The notes under the pieces were generated by a model, which was given only the letters and a program-made list of their open reading frames with translations, did no database searches and was not told where the DNA came from. A stretch of 12,596 bases of DNA from an uncultured bacterium. Lineage in GTDB: Bacteria; Bacteroidota; Bacteroidia; Bacteroidales; Bacteroidaceae. The stretch lies in contig CAJMQV010000046.1 of the NCBI GenBank assembly GCA_905215575.1, positions 1 to 12,596 on the forward strand. The letters run 5' to 3'. Positions within the stretch are counted from its first letter, which is position 1. Every line of letters begins with the position of its first letter. Positions 6,506 to 12,596 of the stretch are shown piece after piece. The translations under genes and the position numbers were made by a program.

Positions 6506-9500
6506 TTATTTCTTTTTCTCCACCTTATTAAACTTCCATGTCAAAGAAAGGAGAATATAACGAGGGAGGACATTGGAAAATTTCTCAATGCGCCCCTGAG
6601 AGTTTACATTTACGTATGTATACCGGTCGCGTCCCAACAAGTCATAGCCTTTGAGCATGAGGGTGACTGAACGGAAGCTACGTGACAGACTTGCGTTCCA
6701 AAGCAAACGCGTATCGTTGAGCGAAGCATCATTGAAACCATAGCGGGAGGTCAGACGGAAATTTGTTGCAAACATGATTTCGCCTGGCAACGGTACCTGG
6801 GCATTCAGATGATACACCACATCGGTTGTGCGGATCCGGACAAAGTCTTCACGCTCGCCGTCCACGTTTCTCCAGTCCAATCCTACGCCTCCTGTAATCA
6901 GGGAGTTTGCGATAGGGGCATAATTGAATGAGATTTCGGGACAGGTTTGCAGGGTGCCTACGTAGCAGGTTGACGTTCTCTCTTCATCTTTTTCAAACGA
7001 AAGGTCCGCGCTATGCAGATATCCGACTTTCAACCGTGCCTGAAGGGAAATGCTTCCTTCCTTGTTAAGAGGTACATTGTACCAAAGGTTATAATTCGTT
7101 TGCCAATTTCCGTTTATGTTCACCCACTGAGAGGTCCGGACACCTGTTTTACTGTCGTATGTTTGCGCGGCAGCTACCTGATTGTGCCAACGGGTGTAGT
7201 CGATAGAGGTGTTCATGGAGCGCCCTTGTTGGTGTGAGCGGTTAAGTTGAAGTGTGAGCCGGTCGCTGCGCATATTTTTCAAATCGGGATTGCCCAAATT
7301 GATTAAAAGCGGATCGGAGGCGTCTGTCAAATCGAGCATATAACGTAGATTCGGCTGCGAGTTTGTGGCATTATACTTCAGCGTGACACTTAATTTGGTT
7401 CCATTTTTATCTCCCTCTATGGGGCGCCAACGAACAGAAGCCGAAGGTTCTGCAAGCCAGGCATGGCGTGCGGCGTAATAGGTCGTACCAAATCGCTGGT
7501 AATGCAAGCTGGCATCCTCACGGTGAAGGTTCAGGGTGGATTTTATTTCAAGCCAACCCATTTTGGGCAGTTTCCGGTCATAGAGATAGTCCAAAGAGAG
7601 GGTGTGGCGTGAGGTACGTGCGGTAGAGAAATAGCTGTTGTCCATATCCATACAGCGGAGGAGCTCCTCGCGGGCAGAAGGAAGCAGGTCGAGCCGCTCC
7701 ATATCTCCATCGGCCCACTCTCCGCCTAACCAGTCCAGACGATAAAGCGGATTGTCCTCGGAAGCCTCCTTTTGGGAAAAGGCATATCCGGATGTCAGTT
7801 GTCCGTTCGCTTGCTCTGTTTGGAGGTGCTTCCAGAAGAATTTTCCCTGAAGGTTGTAATCGTAACGACGGCTATTGGCATCCAGGAAACGATGACGGTA
7901 GTCTGCTGCCTGTCCGGTCTTGGGGTATTCCAGACGGTAAATGTCAAAGTTCTCCTTTGCTCGCTTGTTGTGTCTGAAGTCACCACTTATATCCAGCAGA
8001 TTTCCCTGAAATGCCAAAGCGCTGTGAGCGGTCAATTTATGAAAGGCTTGGTTGTCCTCGGCCGACACGTCATTCTTCAGGCGATTTAGTGTCAGCTTGC
8101 GAAGCTCCTCGTTCATCGGTTGCAGGAATACGCTGTCGAGAATATTCTCCGTGCTTTCCGTTCCGGGCAGGGAGGAAAAAGAAGCAGAGCGTAGAGCGTC
8201 TTTGTGATCCTGATGACGGTAACCGCCGGAGTATCCGATTTCGTAAAGGCGACCGTTTCGGGGGCGCAACGTCAGTTTGGCATTACCGCTTCCTCCAATG
8301 CTTTTGCCGGAGCTGTTTGTCAGCGAACGACCATAGGTATTGCCACCAGAGAGGAAGGTTTCACTAGCTGTTCCTTCTGTCTGTCGGTCACTCCGGTGCT
8401 CAAACACAGCGTTGGCTGTCAGCTTTAGTTTGCCGCTTGGCTCAAAGCGGTAGTCCGCGGAAACATAGTTGCGTTCGTGCAGTCCGCTTGGCGTTGTTCG
8501 GGCGAACCCACCGTACCGGTTATAGCTGTTATCCGTATTCAGGTTATTAAAGTCGCCGGACAACGTGAAGCTTTGCCTGTCGTCAAAGCGCATGGCAAAC
8601 AGACCGCCTTCGTAGCGTTTTTCCGTGCCATATCCGGCCTTCACTTGTCCAAGATAAGTACCTATATATTGGCGTTTCAGATGAACGTCCATTACATACG
8701 ACTTGTCTCCCATATCCGTACCGGTCGTTTGGCTGAGCGCTCCCTCTTTTTCATAGACTTTTACGCGGTTCACCACATAGGCCGGCAGGTTCTTGAGAGC
8801 CGCCTGCGGGTTGCCGTTGAAAAAGTCTTTCCCGCCAAGAAGCAGGTCTTCAACGAGCCGTCCGTTGACATAAATGTTTCCGTCACGGATTTCCGCTCCG
8901 GGCAGTTGTTTCACCAGATCGTCGAGCATCGAGCCGTCAGGCAGCACAAAGGCATTTGCGTTATACACTAGAGTATCGCCTTTGTAGAACATTCGGATCA
9001 TGGTTCTTTTCACGACCACTTCTCCCATCTTACGGAGCTCTTCCTGCATATAAATGCCTCCCACATCAATTGTGGTTCCTTTTATTTTATCCGGATTGAT
9101 TTCTATGTTGTAGTCAGTCGTTTCGTAATCCATTTTGCGGCATCTTATAATGTAGCGAGAGGGTGCGGGTGCATTGAGGGTAAAGGCCGCACCGTCTTTT
9201 GCCACTTTGTGTATGATGCGTACATGGTTTGAACTTTCCTCTTCCGTAACGGGTATTTCCGACATGCTTACCGCCACCAAACTGCTGTCCTCTCGCAACA
9301 GTTCTACTCTTGCGGAGTCAATACCGTTCTCTGTGATGAGGTCACGGATTGTTCCGGTAATTTTATATTCTTGAGCATGTATTGCTTGCGGGAGAAACAC
9401 AAATAATATGAGAAACGATAGAAAATAACGTGTTATTGTATATGGACTTAATGAAAGAAAATTAATCTTATAGTATATAATACTATTTGTAAATGAGTAT

Positions 9501-9544
9501 TTTAACTCTGATAAGATAGTCGTTGGTTTTACTTGTATATACAT
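6506..9544 (-). CDS. Outer-membrane beta-barrel protein, TonB-dependent-receptor-like, upstream paralogue
   Basis: The 1012-residue product has the same plan as its downstream neighbour: a signal peptide with hydrophobic core around 41-52 and likely cleavage before Q58 (IHA/QE), a CarboxypepD_reg-like beta-sandwich (about 58-165), a plug-like region (about 175-295) and a barrel to the C terminus. The shared block includes KGDTLVYNANAF (188-199), QLPGAE (213-218), GGKDFFNGN (237-245), LPAYVVNRVKVYEK (253-266) and YVMDVHLKRQYIGT (283-296). Both proteins also end with a VLPRY...L...(Y/W).FN signature followed by a basic tail (here KVEKKK). It is probably the first gene of a two-gene operon; a promoter match lies at 9566-9595. 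Met1 is the only ATG before the signal core, which gives an unusually long polar n-region of about 35 residues. No SusD homologue or glycan enzyme is adjacent, so the transported or bound ligand cannot be named. Confidence 0.9.
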   Translation of the reverse strand: MYIQVKPTTILSELKYSFTNSIIYYKINFLSLSPYTITRYFLSFLILFVFLPQAIHAQEYKITGTIRDLITENGIDSARVELLREDSSLVAVSMSEIPVTEEESSNHVRIIHKVAKDGAAFTLNAPAPSRYIIRCRKMDYETTDYNIEINPDKIKGTTIDVGGIYMQEELRKMGEVVVKRTMIRMFYKGDTLVYNANAFVLPDGSMLDDLVKQLPGAEIRDGNIYVNGRLVEDLLLGGKDFFNGNPQAALKNLPAYVVNRVKVYEKEGALSQTTGTDMGDKSYVMDVHLKRQYIGTYLGQVKAGYGTEKRYEGGLFAMRFDDRQSFTLSGDFNNLNTDNSYNRYGGFARTTPSGLHERNYVSADYRFEPSGKLKLTANAVFEHRSDRQTEGTASETFLSGGNTYGRSLTNSSGKSIGGSGNAKLTLRPRNGRLYEIGYSGGYRHQDHKDALRSASFSSLPGTESTENILDSVFLQPMNEELRKLTLNRLKNDVSAEDNQAFHKLTAHSALAFQGNLLDISGDFRHNKRAKENFDIYRLEYPKTGQAADYRHRFLDANSRRYDYNLQGKFFWKHLQTEQANGQLTSGYAFSQKEASEDNPLYRLDWLGGEWADGDMERLDLLPSAREELLRCMDMDNSYFSTARTSRHTLSLDYLYDRKLPKMGWLEIKSTLNLHREDASLHYQRFGTTYYAARHAWLAEPSASVRWRPIEGDKNGTKLSVTLKYNATNSQPNLRYMLDLTDASDPLLINLGNPDLKNMRSDRLTLQLNRSHQQGRSMNTSIDYTRWHNQVAAAQTYDSKTGVRTSQWVNINGNWQTNYNLWYNVPLNKEGSISLQARLKVGYLHSADLSFEKDEERTSTCYVGTLQTCPEISFNYAPIANSLITGGVGLDWRNVDGEREDFVRIRTTDVVYHLNAQVPLPGEIMFATNFRLTSRYGFNDASLNDTRLLWNASLSRSFRSVTLMLKGYDLLGRDRYTYVNVNSQGRIEKFSNVLPRYILLSLTWKFNKVEKKK

Positions 9545-9565
9545 GGCGTTCTGTTTTTGTTATAG

Positions 9566-9595
9566 CAAATATATATATTTTTTGAATACATTCAA
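9566..9595 (-). promoter_or_regulatory. Probable promoter of the barrel-protein operon
   Basis: Read on the minus strand, TATATTTG (9573-9566) matches the Bacteroides -7 box TAnnTTTG exactly. A TTG (9595-9593) stands 19 bp upstream where the -33 TTTG is expected. Transcription would begin near 9560, leaving a short leader of about 15 nt before the ATG at 9544. This supports the long N terminus of the first barrel gene. Confidence 0.6.
9582..9595. repeat. Dyad TTGAAT-ac-ATTCAA inside the promoter spacer
   Basis: TTGAAT (9582-9587) and ATTCAA (9590-9595) form a perfect inverted repeat with a 2-bp centre. It covers the -33 element and most of the spacer of the barrel-operon promoter, the position a repressor operator would occupy. 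The region is AT-rich, so a chance dyad is possible. Confidence 0.4.
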
Positions 9596-9777
9596 TTATT
9601 TATAAGAAAATATGCTTTTTGGATTTTATTTGCCAGAAGGCCATTTCATATATAGTTTGTTTTTTGCCTTATTTTGTCCGGTGTTTCTGTTGGGAAACTG
9701 ATATTTTCGGGAAGGAAGTCATTTTGTATTTAATTTTTATCGGTCTGTAGTCTTGTTCTTGCATCTTCGGCAAAAAG

Positions 9778-9827
9778 TTCCGGAAACATCGTGATGATCT
9801 TTACGAAACATCATGATGTTCCCGGAA
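9778..9827. repeat. Large imperfect inverted repeat
   Basis: TTCCGGAAACATCGTGAT (9778-9795) and ATCATGATGTTCCCGGAA (9810-9827) are inverted repeats matching at 16 of 18 positions, around a 14-nt loop. T-runs follow on both sides (TTTTATCG rightward; CTTTTTGCC on the minus strand), so the structure could be a second terminator-like hairpin behind the patatin gene. The same bases contain two of the 22-bp-spaced repeats, which gives a protein-binding alternative. Confidence 0.6.
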
Positions 9828-9842
9828 TTTTATCGTGACGAC
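9785..9842. repeat. Three operator-like repeats at exact 22-bp spacing
   Basis: AACATCGTGATGAT (9785-9798), AACATCATGATGTT (9807-9820) and TTTATCGTGACGAC (9829-9842) start 22 bp apart each time. The middle copy is a perfect 14-bp palindrome, the first differs from it at 2 of 14 positions, and the third keeps the ATCGTGAcGA core (9 of 10 against the first copy). Between the cores the sequences are unrelated. Spacing of about two helical turns puts the copies on one face of the DNA, as in cooperative regulator sites. They lie about 220-280 bp upstream of the barrel-operon promoter and downstream of the patatin stop. Confidence 0.5.
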
Positions 9843-9854
9843 TCGAATGTCGGT

Positions 9855-9869
9855 ATTCTTTGAAAGAAT
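9855..9869. repeat. 15-bp palindrome ATTCTTT-G-AAAGAAT
   Basis: Perfect 7-bp arms surround a single G. The one-base centre makes an RNA hairpin unlikely and a dimeric protein site conceivable. It sits between the 22-bp repeats and the patatin terminator; low base complexity makes chance a fair alternative. Confidence 0.3.
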
Positions 9870-9915
9870 TTATTCTTGTAGTATTTTGTAAATCAGTGTT
9901 TTGAATAAATAAATA

Positions 9916-9962
9916 AAGCGAAAGGAAAATACGGGAGGTTTGTCCGTATTTTTCTTTCGCTT
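9916..9962 (-). terminator. Strong intrinsic terminator of the patatin gene
   Basis: AAGCGAAAGGAAAATACGG (9916-9934) pairs with CCGTATTTTTCTTTCGCTT (9944-9962) along 19 bp with one wobble and a 9-nt loop. On the minus strand the stem is followed by TATTTATTTATTC. It lies 54 bp beyond the patatin stop (10016) and should separate that gene from the barrel operon. Confidence 0.85.
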
Positions 9963-10015
9963 CGAAAGTCAGATCTGGGGAAGCTTGTATGTTCCGCCTG
10001 AACCGGTTATAGGGG

Positions 10016-12058
10016 TTAGAAATTAAATCCGGCTCGCACATAGGCACCGAAAGCTTTGCTTCGGCTGCAATAGTGCAGGGTAGCACCGATGGGACCGATG
10101 ATGGTCTTCCAGTCATACTTTATGGCTCCTCCAATGATATGATAACCCTTTTCCTCATTCGACCCGAATCCATCCTGAAAGAATCTCAGCCATTTGTCGG
10201 TAGTGATGGCCAGATTGCCTACTACACTGACATAGTGTACTTTTCCGATGCGCTGGCGTAATTCCAGTCCGCCGAGAGCCAAGGCACGGTGGGCGATTTC
10301 AAAACGGTTGATGCCGTAGAACGGAATCTGCTGCTCGAAATACTTTCCGGCTTCCTGTCCGCCCAAAGTATTCGATTCGGAAACAGTGTTGCTGGCGGTG
10401 ACATAGCGTCCGGTTGCCCAGGAGTGGATGGTAAAGCGGGTGTTTACCGATGCGGCGCTTTCCCAGTGAACACTGGTTACGTGAAACGGCTTCTGATGAT
10501 TGAGCGATATGACATACTTGTATAAAGCCGAGAATTTCTGTCCGGTGGTGGCAAAATACGGGTGATCCATACTGTTGAAGGAACATTCGGCTCCCAGTTT
10601 GAAATAGCTTTCCTTTTCAATGTTTTCTTCAAAACGATGGTTTTCGGATTTGAAAAGGAAATCGCCATAGTTGTAGTTGATGATTTCACTGCCGAAGTTT
10701 ATCAGCATCTTTTTCCAGCTACGTCCGAAGTGCAGGATCAGGCGGTTTTTGTTGAAGTTGACTTCACAGACGCGTTCGCCCTTATTGTAAATGTTGAAAT
10801 CGTTGAATTCTATTTTATAAGCCGCCGCCAAGTTCCATTCCTTTCCGAGATGGAAGGCATAGTCCAGTCGTCCCGTCATCTTGTTACCCAGCCGGGCTGT
10901 CAGAGCGAACGAGTGGCGAGGCAGTTTCTTGAACTGAAACTGTGTGTTGAAAATCAGGGCCGCCATTTCCTCGTTATCATATCTGGCGCCCAGATTCAGA
11001 GTATTCTTGGGTGCGTCGCCGATGAGCAGATGTTTGTACTGTTCATGTTTCTCGTCGGCATCCGTAAGGAAACGTACGGGGCTGGTCTTTCTGGCCGGAT
11101 TTTCATTGCTCACGTCGCCTAACTTCTCTTTGATGGCATAAATCTGGTCGATCTTGCTCATGGCGGCCTGTTCGCCACGGTTGATCAGCGTGTCGATGGC
11201 TTCGGTTCTGAAGCTGGCCGTGCTGTATCCCTTGATGTTGATCTTGATGTAGACATCCGAATTCCGGATATTGCTTTTCCACCGGTCCTGACTTTGCAGA
11301 TCGATGAGCTGCATGAACTGGGCAAAGATATCGTTTTCCAGCTCATCGGCACTTTTGAGTTCCTCCTGCACATCGGCGCCGATAATGATGTCTGCTCCCA
11401 TTTGGCGCGCCACATCCACCGGATAATTGTTTACCATGCCGCCGTCGATCAGGATATGATCGCCCAGAACCACCGGAGCGAAGACTCCGGGCAGCGACAT
11501 ACTGGCACGCACGGCGATAGGCAGTACGCCCGAGGTGTGCACAATCTCCTGACCCGTAACCACATCCTGCGAAACGCAGGCAAAGGGGATCGGAAGCTTC
11601 CGGAAGTCAATCGAATCATGATAACCTTCGGTCAGTTCCCAAAGCATGTTTCCGATATTGCGTCCGCGGAGCACACCGCCGCTGATGGCATCCTGCGGTT
11701 TTTCGTGGAAGGGTAGTGAAAGGATATACCGGTCGCTTTCCTCCTTGCTTTCCAGGCTCATGTTCTCTCTTTTCTGCTGGTCGCTGAGCAATTGCTTCCA
11801 GTCCTGTTTCATCATGATGCTGTCCAGTTCCTCGGGCGAGTAACCGATGGAGTAGAGGCTGCCCACGATGGCTCCCATGCTGGTGCCCACAATATAGTCA
11901 ATAGGAATGCCGGCTTTCTCGAGGACCTTAAGAACGCCCACATGCGCCGTTCCTTTGGCACCGCCACCGCTGAGCACAACGCCCACTTTTGGCCTTGATT
12001 CCGCGATATTGGGCAGTGCGTACAATAAAAAAGTTAGGATAAGGATTAGTTTCTTCAT
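10016..12058 (-). CDS. Patatin-like phospholipase with C-terminal outer-membrane barrel
   Basis: The 680-residue product starts with a signal peptide (MKKLILILTFLLYALPNIAES). The patatin hydrolase domain follows, with the oxyanion-hole loop GGGAKG (31-36), nucleophile motif GTSMG (58-62, Ser60) and catalytic Asp205 in DGGMVNNYP: the complete Ser-Asp dyad of a lipid acyl hydrolase. The patatin part runs to about 315. From about 350 the sequence becomes alternating, strand-rich and barrel-like and ends in AGFNF with the terminal Phe typical of outer-membrane proteins. The plan resembles the PlpD/type Vd and Bacteroidota patatin-barrel group, but only about 35 residues lie between the domains, so a normal POTRA is not evident. 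The frame extends upstream to ATG 12127; 12058 is chosen because it gives a canonical signal peptide. A -7 box at 12145 drives it, and a strong hairpin ends it at 9916-9962. Substrate and surface or periplasmic orientation are unknown. Confidence 0.92.
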   Translation of the reverse strand: MKKLILILTFLLYALPNIAESRPKVGVVLSGGGAKGTAHVGVLKVLEKAGIPIDYIVGTSMGAIVGSLYSIGYSPEELDSIMMKQDWKQLLSDQQKRENMSLESKEESDRYILSLPFHEKPQDAISGGVLRGRNIGNMLWELTEGYHDSIDFRKLPIPFACVSQDVVTGQEIVHTSGVLPIAVRASMSLPGVFAPVVLGDHILIDGGMVNNYPVDVARQMGADIIIGADVQEELKSADELENDIFAQFMQLIDLQSQDRWKSNIRNSDVYIKINIKGYSTASFRTEAIDTLINRGEQAAMSKIDQIYAIKEKLGDVSNENPARKTSPVRFLTDADEKHEQYKHLLIGDAPKNTLNLGARYDNEEMAALIFNTQFQFKKLPRHSFALTARLGNKMTGRLDYAFHLGKEWNLAAAYKIEFNDFNIYNKGERVCEVNFNKNRLILHFGRSWKKMLINFGSEIINYNYGDFLFKSENHRFEENIEKESYFKLGAECSFNSMDHPYFATTGQKFSALYKYVISLNHQKPFHVTSVHWESAASVNTRFTIHSWATGRYVTASNTVSESNTLGGQEAGKYFEQQIPFYGINRFEIAHRALALGGLELRQRIGKVHYVSVVGNLAITTDKWLRFFQDGFGSNEEKGYHIIGGAIKYDWKTIIGPIGATLHYCSRSKAFGAYVRAGFNF

Positions 12059-12144
12059 TGTCAAAATGTGAGTGAAGTATGTCAACTTGTCAGTCAAAAA
12101 GAGCTTTTTTTGCCGTGAATATGTCATATCTTCGGGTTTGGAAG

Positions 12145-12152
12145 CAAAGATA
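12145..12152 (-). promoter_or_regulatory. Bacteroides-type -7 box for the patatin gene
   Basis: On the minus strand this reads TATCTTTG, an exact TAnnTTTG match and identical to the box at 867. No good -33 element is seen about 19 bp upstream. The predicted start near 12139 gives a leader of about 80 nt to the preferred ATG at 12058, or about 12 nt to the in-frame ATG at 12127. Confidence 0.55.
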
Positions 12153-12230
12153 CATTATTATATATTAATAACTCCCTACAATGGCTTTATAATTTTAGGA
12201 TAATAATTTTTTTTCGCCTTTGTTCTGTTT

Positions 12231-12245
12231 TGGCACGGGGTTTGT
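12231..12245 (+). promoter_or_regulatory. Sigma-54-like -24/-12 element upstream of dnaK
   Basis: TGGCACGGGGTTTGT resembles the RpoN consensus TGGCACG-N4-TTGC: the -24 half is perfect and the -12 half has GT in place of GC at the correct 10-bp distance. It lies 92 bp before the dnaK ATG. I found no convincing TAnnTTTG box on this strand in 12153-12336. A single near match may be chance, and a sigma-54 dnaK promoter would be unexpected. Confidence 0.25.
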
Positions 12246-12256
12246 TTTTAATTATG

Positions 12257-12286
12257 CGGATGGCGCTCTGAAAAGGCGGTCATCCG
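12257..12286 (+). other. Hairpin in the dnaK leader
   Basis: CGGATG (12257-12262) pairs with CATCCG (12281-12286); an inner CGC (12264-12266) can pair with GCG (12276-12278), leaving an AAAA-containing loop. No T-run follows on the plus strand, so it is not a normal terminator. It ends 50 nt before the dnaK start codon, within the probable 5' leader. The rest of 12059-12336 is AT-rich spacer between the divergent patatin and dnaK genes. Confidence 0.4.
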
Positions 12287-12336
12287 GAGAGAATTTAAAA
12301 TCATTTATTCAGATAATAATAAAAACAAATATAATT

Positions 12337-12596
12337 ATGGGAAAGATTATTGGTATTGACTTAGGAACAACAAACTCATGTGTTTCTGTATTCGAAGGTA
12401 ACGAACCTGTAGTAATCGCTAACAGCGAAGGTAAGCGTACTACTCCTTCAATCGTAGCTTTTGTAGATGGCGGCGAGCGTAAGGTGGGAGATCCTGCCAA
12501 GCGTCAGGCTATCACTAACCCAAAGAAGACTATCTTCTCAATCAAGCGTTTCATGGGTGAGACTTACGATCAGGTTCAGAAAGAGATCGCACGTGT
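12337..12596 (+). CDS. dnaK: Chaperone DnaK (Hsp70), N-terminal part
   Basis: The frame starts at ATG 12337 and is open to the window edge, giving the first 86 residues of a protein normally near 640. It begins MGKIIGIDLGTTNSCVSVFEG, the phosphate-1 loop of the Hsp70 ATPase domain (GIDLGTTNSC at 6-15). It continues with NSEGKRTTPSIVAF (29-42) and NPKKTIFSIKRFMG (61-74), where Lys70 matches the catalytic lysine of E. coli DnaK. DnaK is the ATP-driven cytosolic chaperone that acts with a J-protein and GrpE; neither partner is in the window. It is divergent from the patatin gene across 278 bp. Its leader contains a hairpin (12257-12286) and a weak sigma-54-like element (12231). No HrcA/CIRCE inverted repeat was seen in the leader. 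The ATG is unambiguous because the protein starts at the canonical Hsp70 N terminus. Confidence 0.98.
   Translation, partial: MGKIIGIDLGTTNSCVSVFEGNEPVVIANSEGKRTTPSIVAFVDGGERKVGDPAKRQAITNPKKTIFSIKRFMGETYDQVQKEIAR

Larger units (their letters stand above)
9545..10015. other. 470-bp intergenic region between the barrel operon and the patatin gene
   Basis: No gene is supported in this stretch. From left to right it holds the probable promoter of the barrel operon (9566-9595), an AT-rich run without recognisable features (9597-9760), a cluster of dyads and 22-bp repeats (9778-9842), a 15-bp palindrome (9855-9869) and the patatin gene terminator (9916-9962). The short open frames that enter it from the patatin end are out of frame with that gene and look like chance. 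Confidence 0.7.

Noticed and set aside
8477..8971. 164-codon plus-strand frame opposite the plug region of the upstream barrel gene
   Set aside because: A similar antisense frame exists opposite the same region of the paralogue, which only reflects the shared codon pattern of the conserved plug block.
3468..9544. SusC/SusD polysaccharide utilisation locus
   Set aside because: No SusD-like lipoprotein, glycoside hydrolase or sensor gene is present, and the barrel proteins lack recognisable SusC hallmarks.
9811..10116. 101-codon minus-strand frame spanning the patatin 3' end and the intergenic region
   Set aside because: It overlaps the patatin gene out of frame and reads straight through the strong terminator hairpin; no family resemblance and no start signal.
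12059..12127. Upstream ATG for the patatin gene
   Set aside because: It would add 23 residues in front of a canonical signal peptide; the ATG at 12058 gives the normal arrangement, though the predicted transcript could include both.
1..12596. CRISPR array, insertion sequence, integrase, tRNA or toxin-antitoxin pair
   Set aside because: I looked on both strands and found no repeat-spacer pattern, transposase motif, tRNA cloverleaf or small toxin/antitoxin gene pair; the 22-bp repeats at 9785 are too few and their spacing too short for a CRISPR array.

Overview
The window looks like chromosomal core DNA from a Bacteroidaceae-type member of the Bacteroidota (Bacteroides/Phocaeicola or close). 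The reasons are: promoter -7 boxes of the form TAnnTTTG (three good matches, two reading TATCTTTG); near absence of Shine-Dalgarno sites; two large outer-membrane beta-barrel proteins with N-terminal carboxypeptidase-regulatory-like domains; a saccharopine-dehydrogenase-fold enzyme of the carboxy(nor)spermidine type; and characteristic RecA and DnaK sequences. Genus is inferred, not proven.

Layout. Positions 1-3288 are read rightwards: the 3' end of a YfcE-type phosphodiesterase, a 193-residue protein of unknown function, a probable carboxy(nor)spermidine dehydrogenase (polyamine synthesis) with its own promoter box, a terminator-like hairpin, and recA. A bidirectional hairpin terminator at about 3387-3441 separates this block from a leftward block. 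The leftward block, in its direction of transcription, is a patatin-like phospholipase with a C-terminal barrel (12058 to 10016), a strong terminator, a 470-bp intergenic region rich in dyads, and then two tandem paralogous outer-membrane barrel genes (9544 to 6506 and 6476 to 3468) that look like a two-gene operon. At the right edge dnaK starts and runs rightwards out of the window, divergent from the patatin gene.

How the genes work together. There is no sign of one dedicated multi-gene system. The housekeeping genes (recA, dnaK, the polyamine dehydrogenase, the phosphodiesterase) flank envelope genes. The two barrel proteins share a plug-like block and a C-terminal signature but have no SusD-like lipoprotein, sigma/anti-sigma pair or glycan enzymes beside them, so they are not an ordinary SusCD locus. 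The patatin protein is probably an outer-membrane-anchored lipolytic enzyme. No tRNA, rRNA, insertion sequence, CRISPR array or phage gene was seen.

The points most worth a second look are three operator-like repeats at exact 22-bp spacing upstream of the barrel operon (9785-9842), the hairpin that ends only 17 bp before recA, the apparent lack of a POTRA domain in the patatin-barrel protein, and the SusD-less tandem barrel pair. All functional statements come from reading the sequence; no database search was run.
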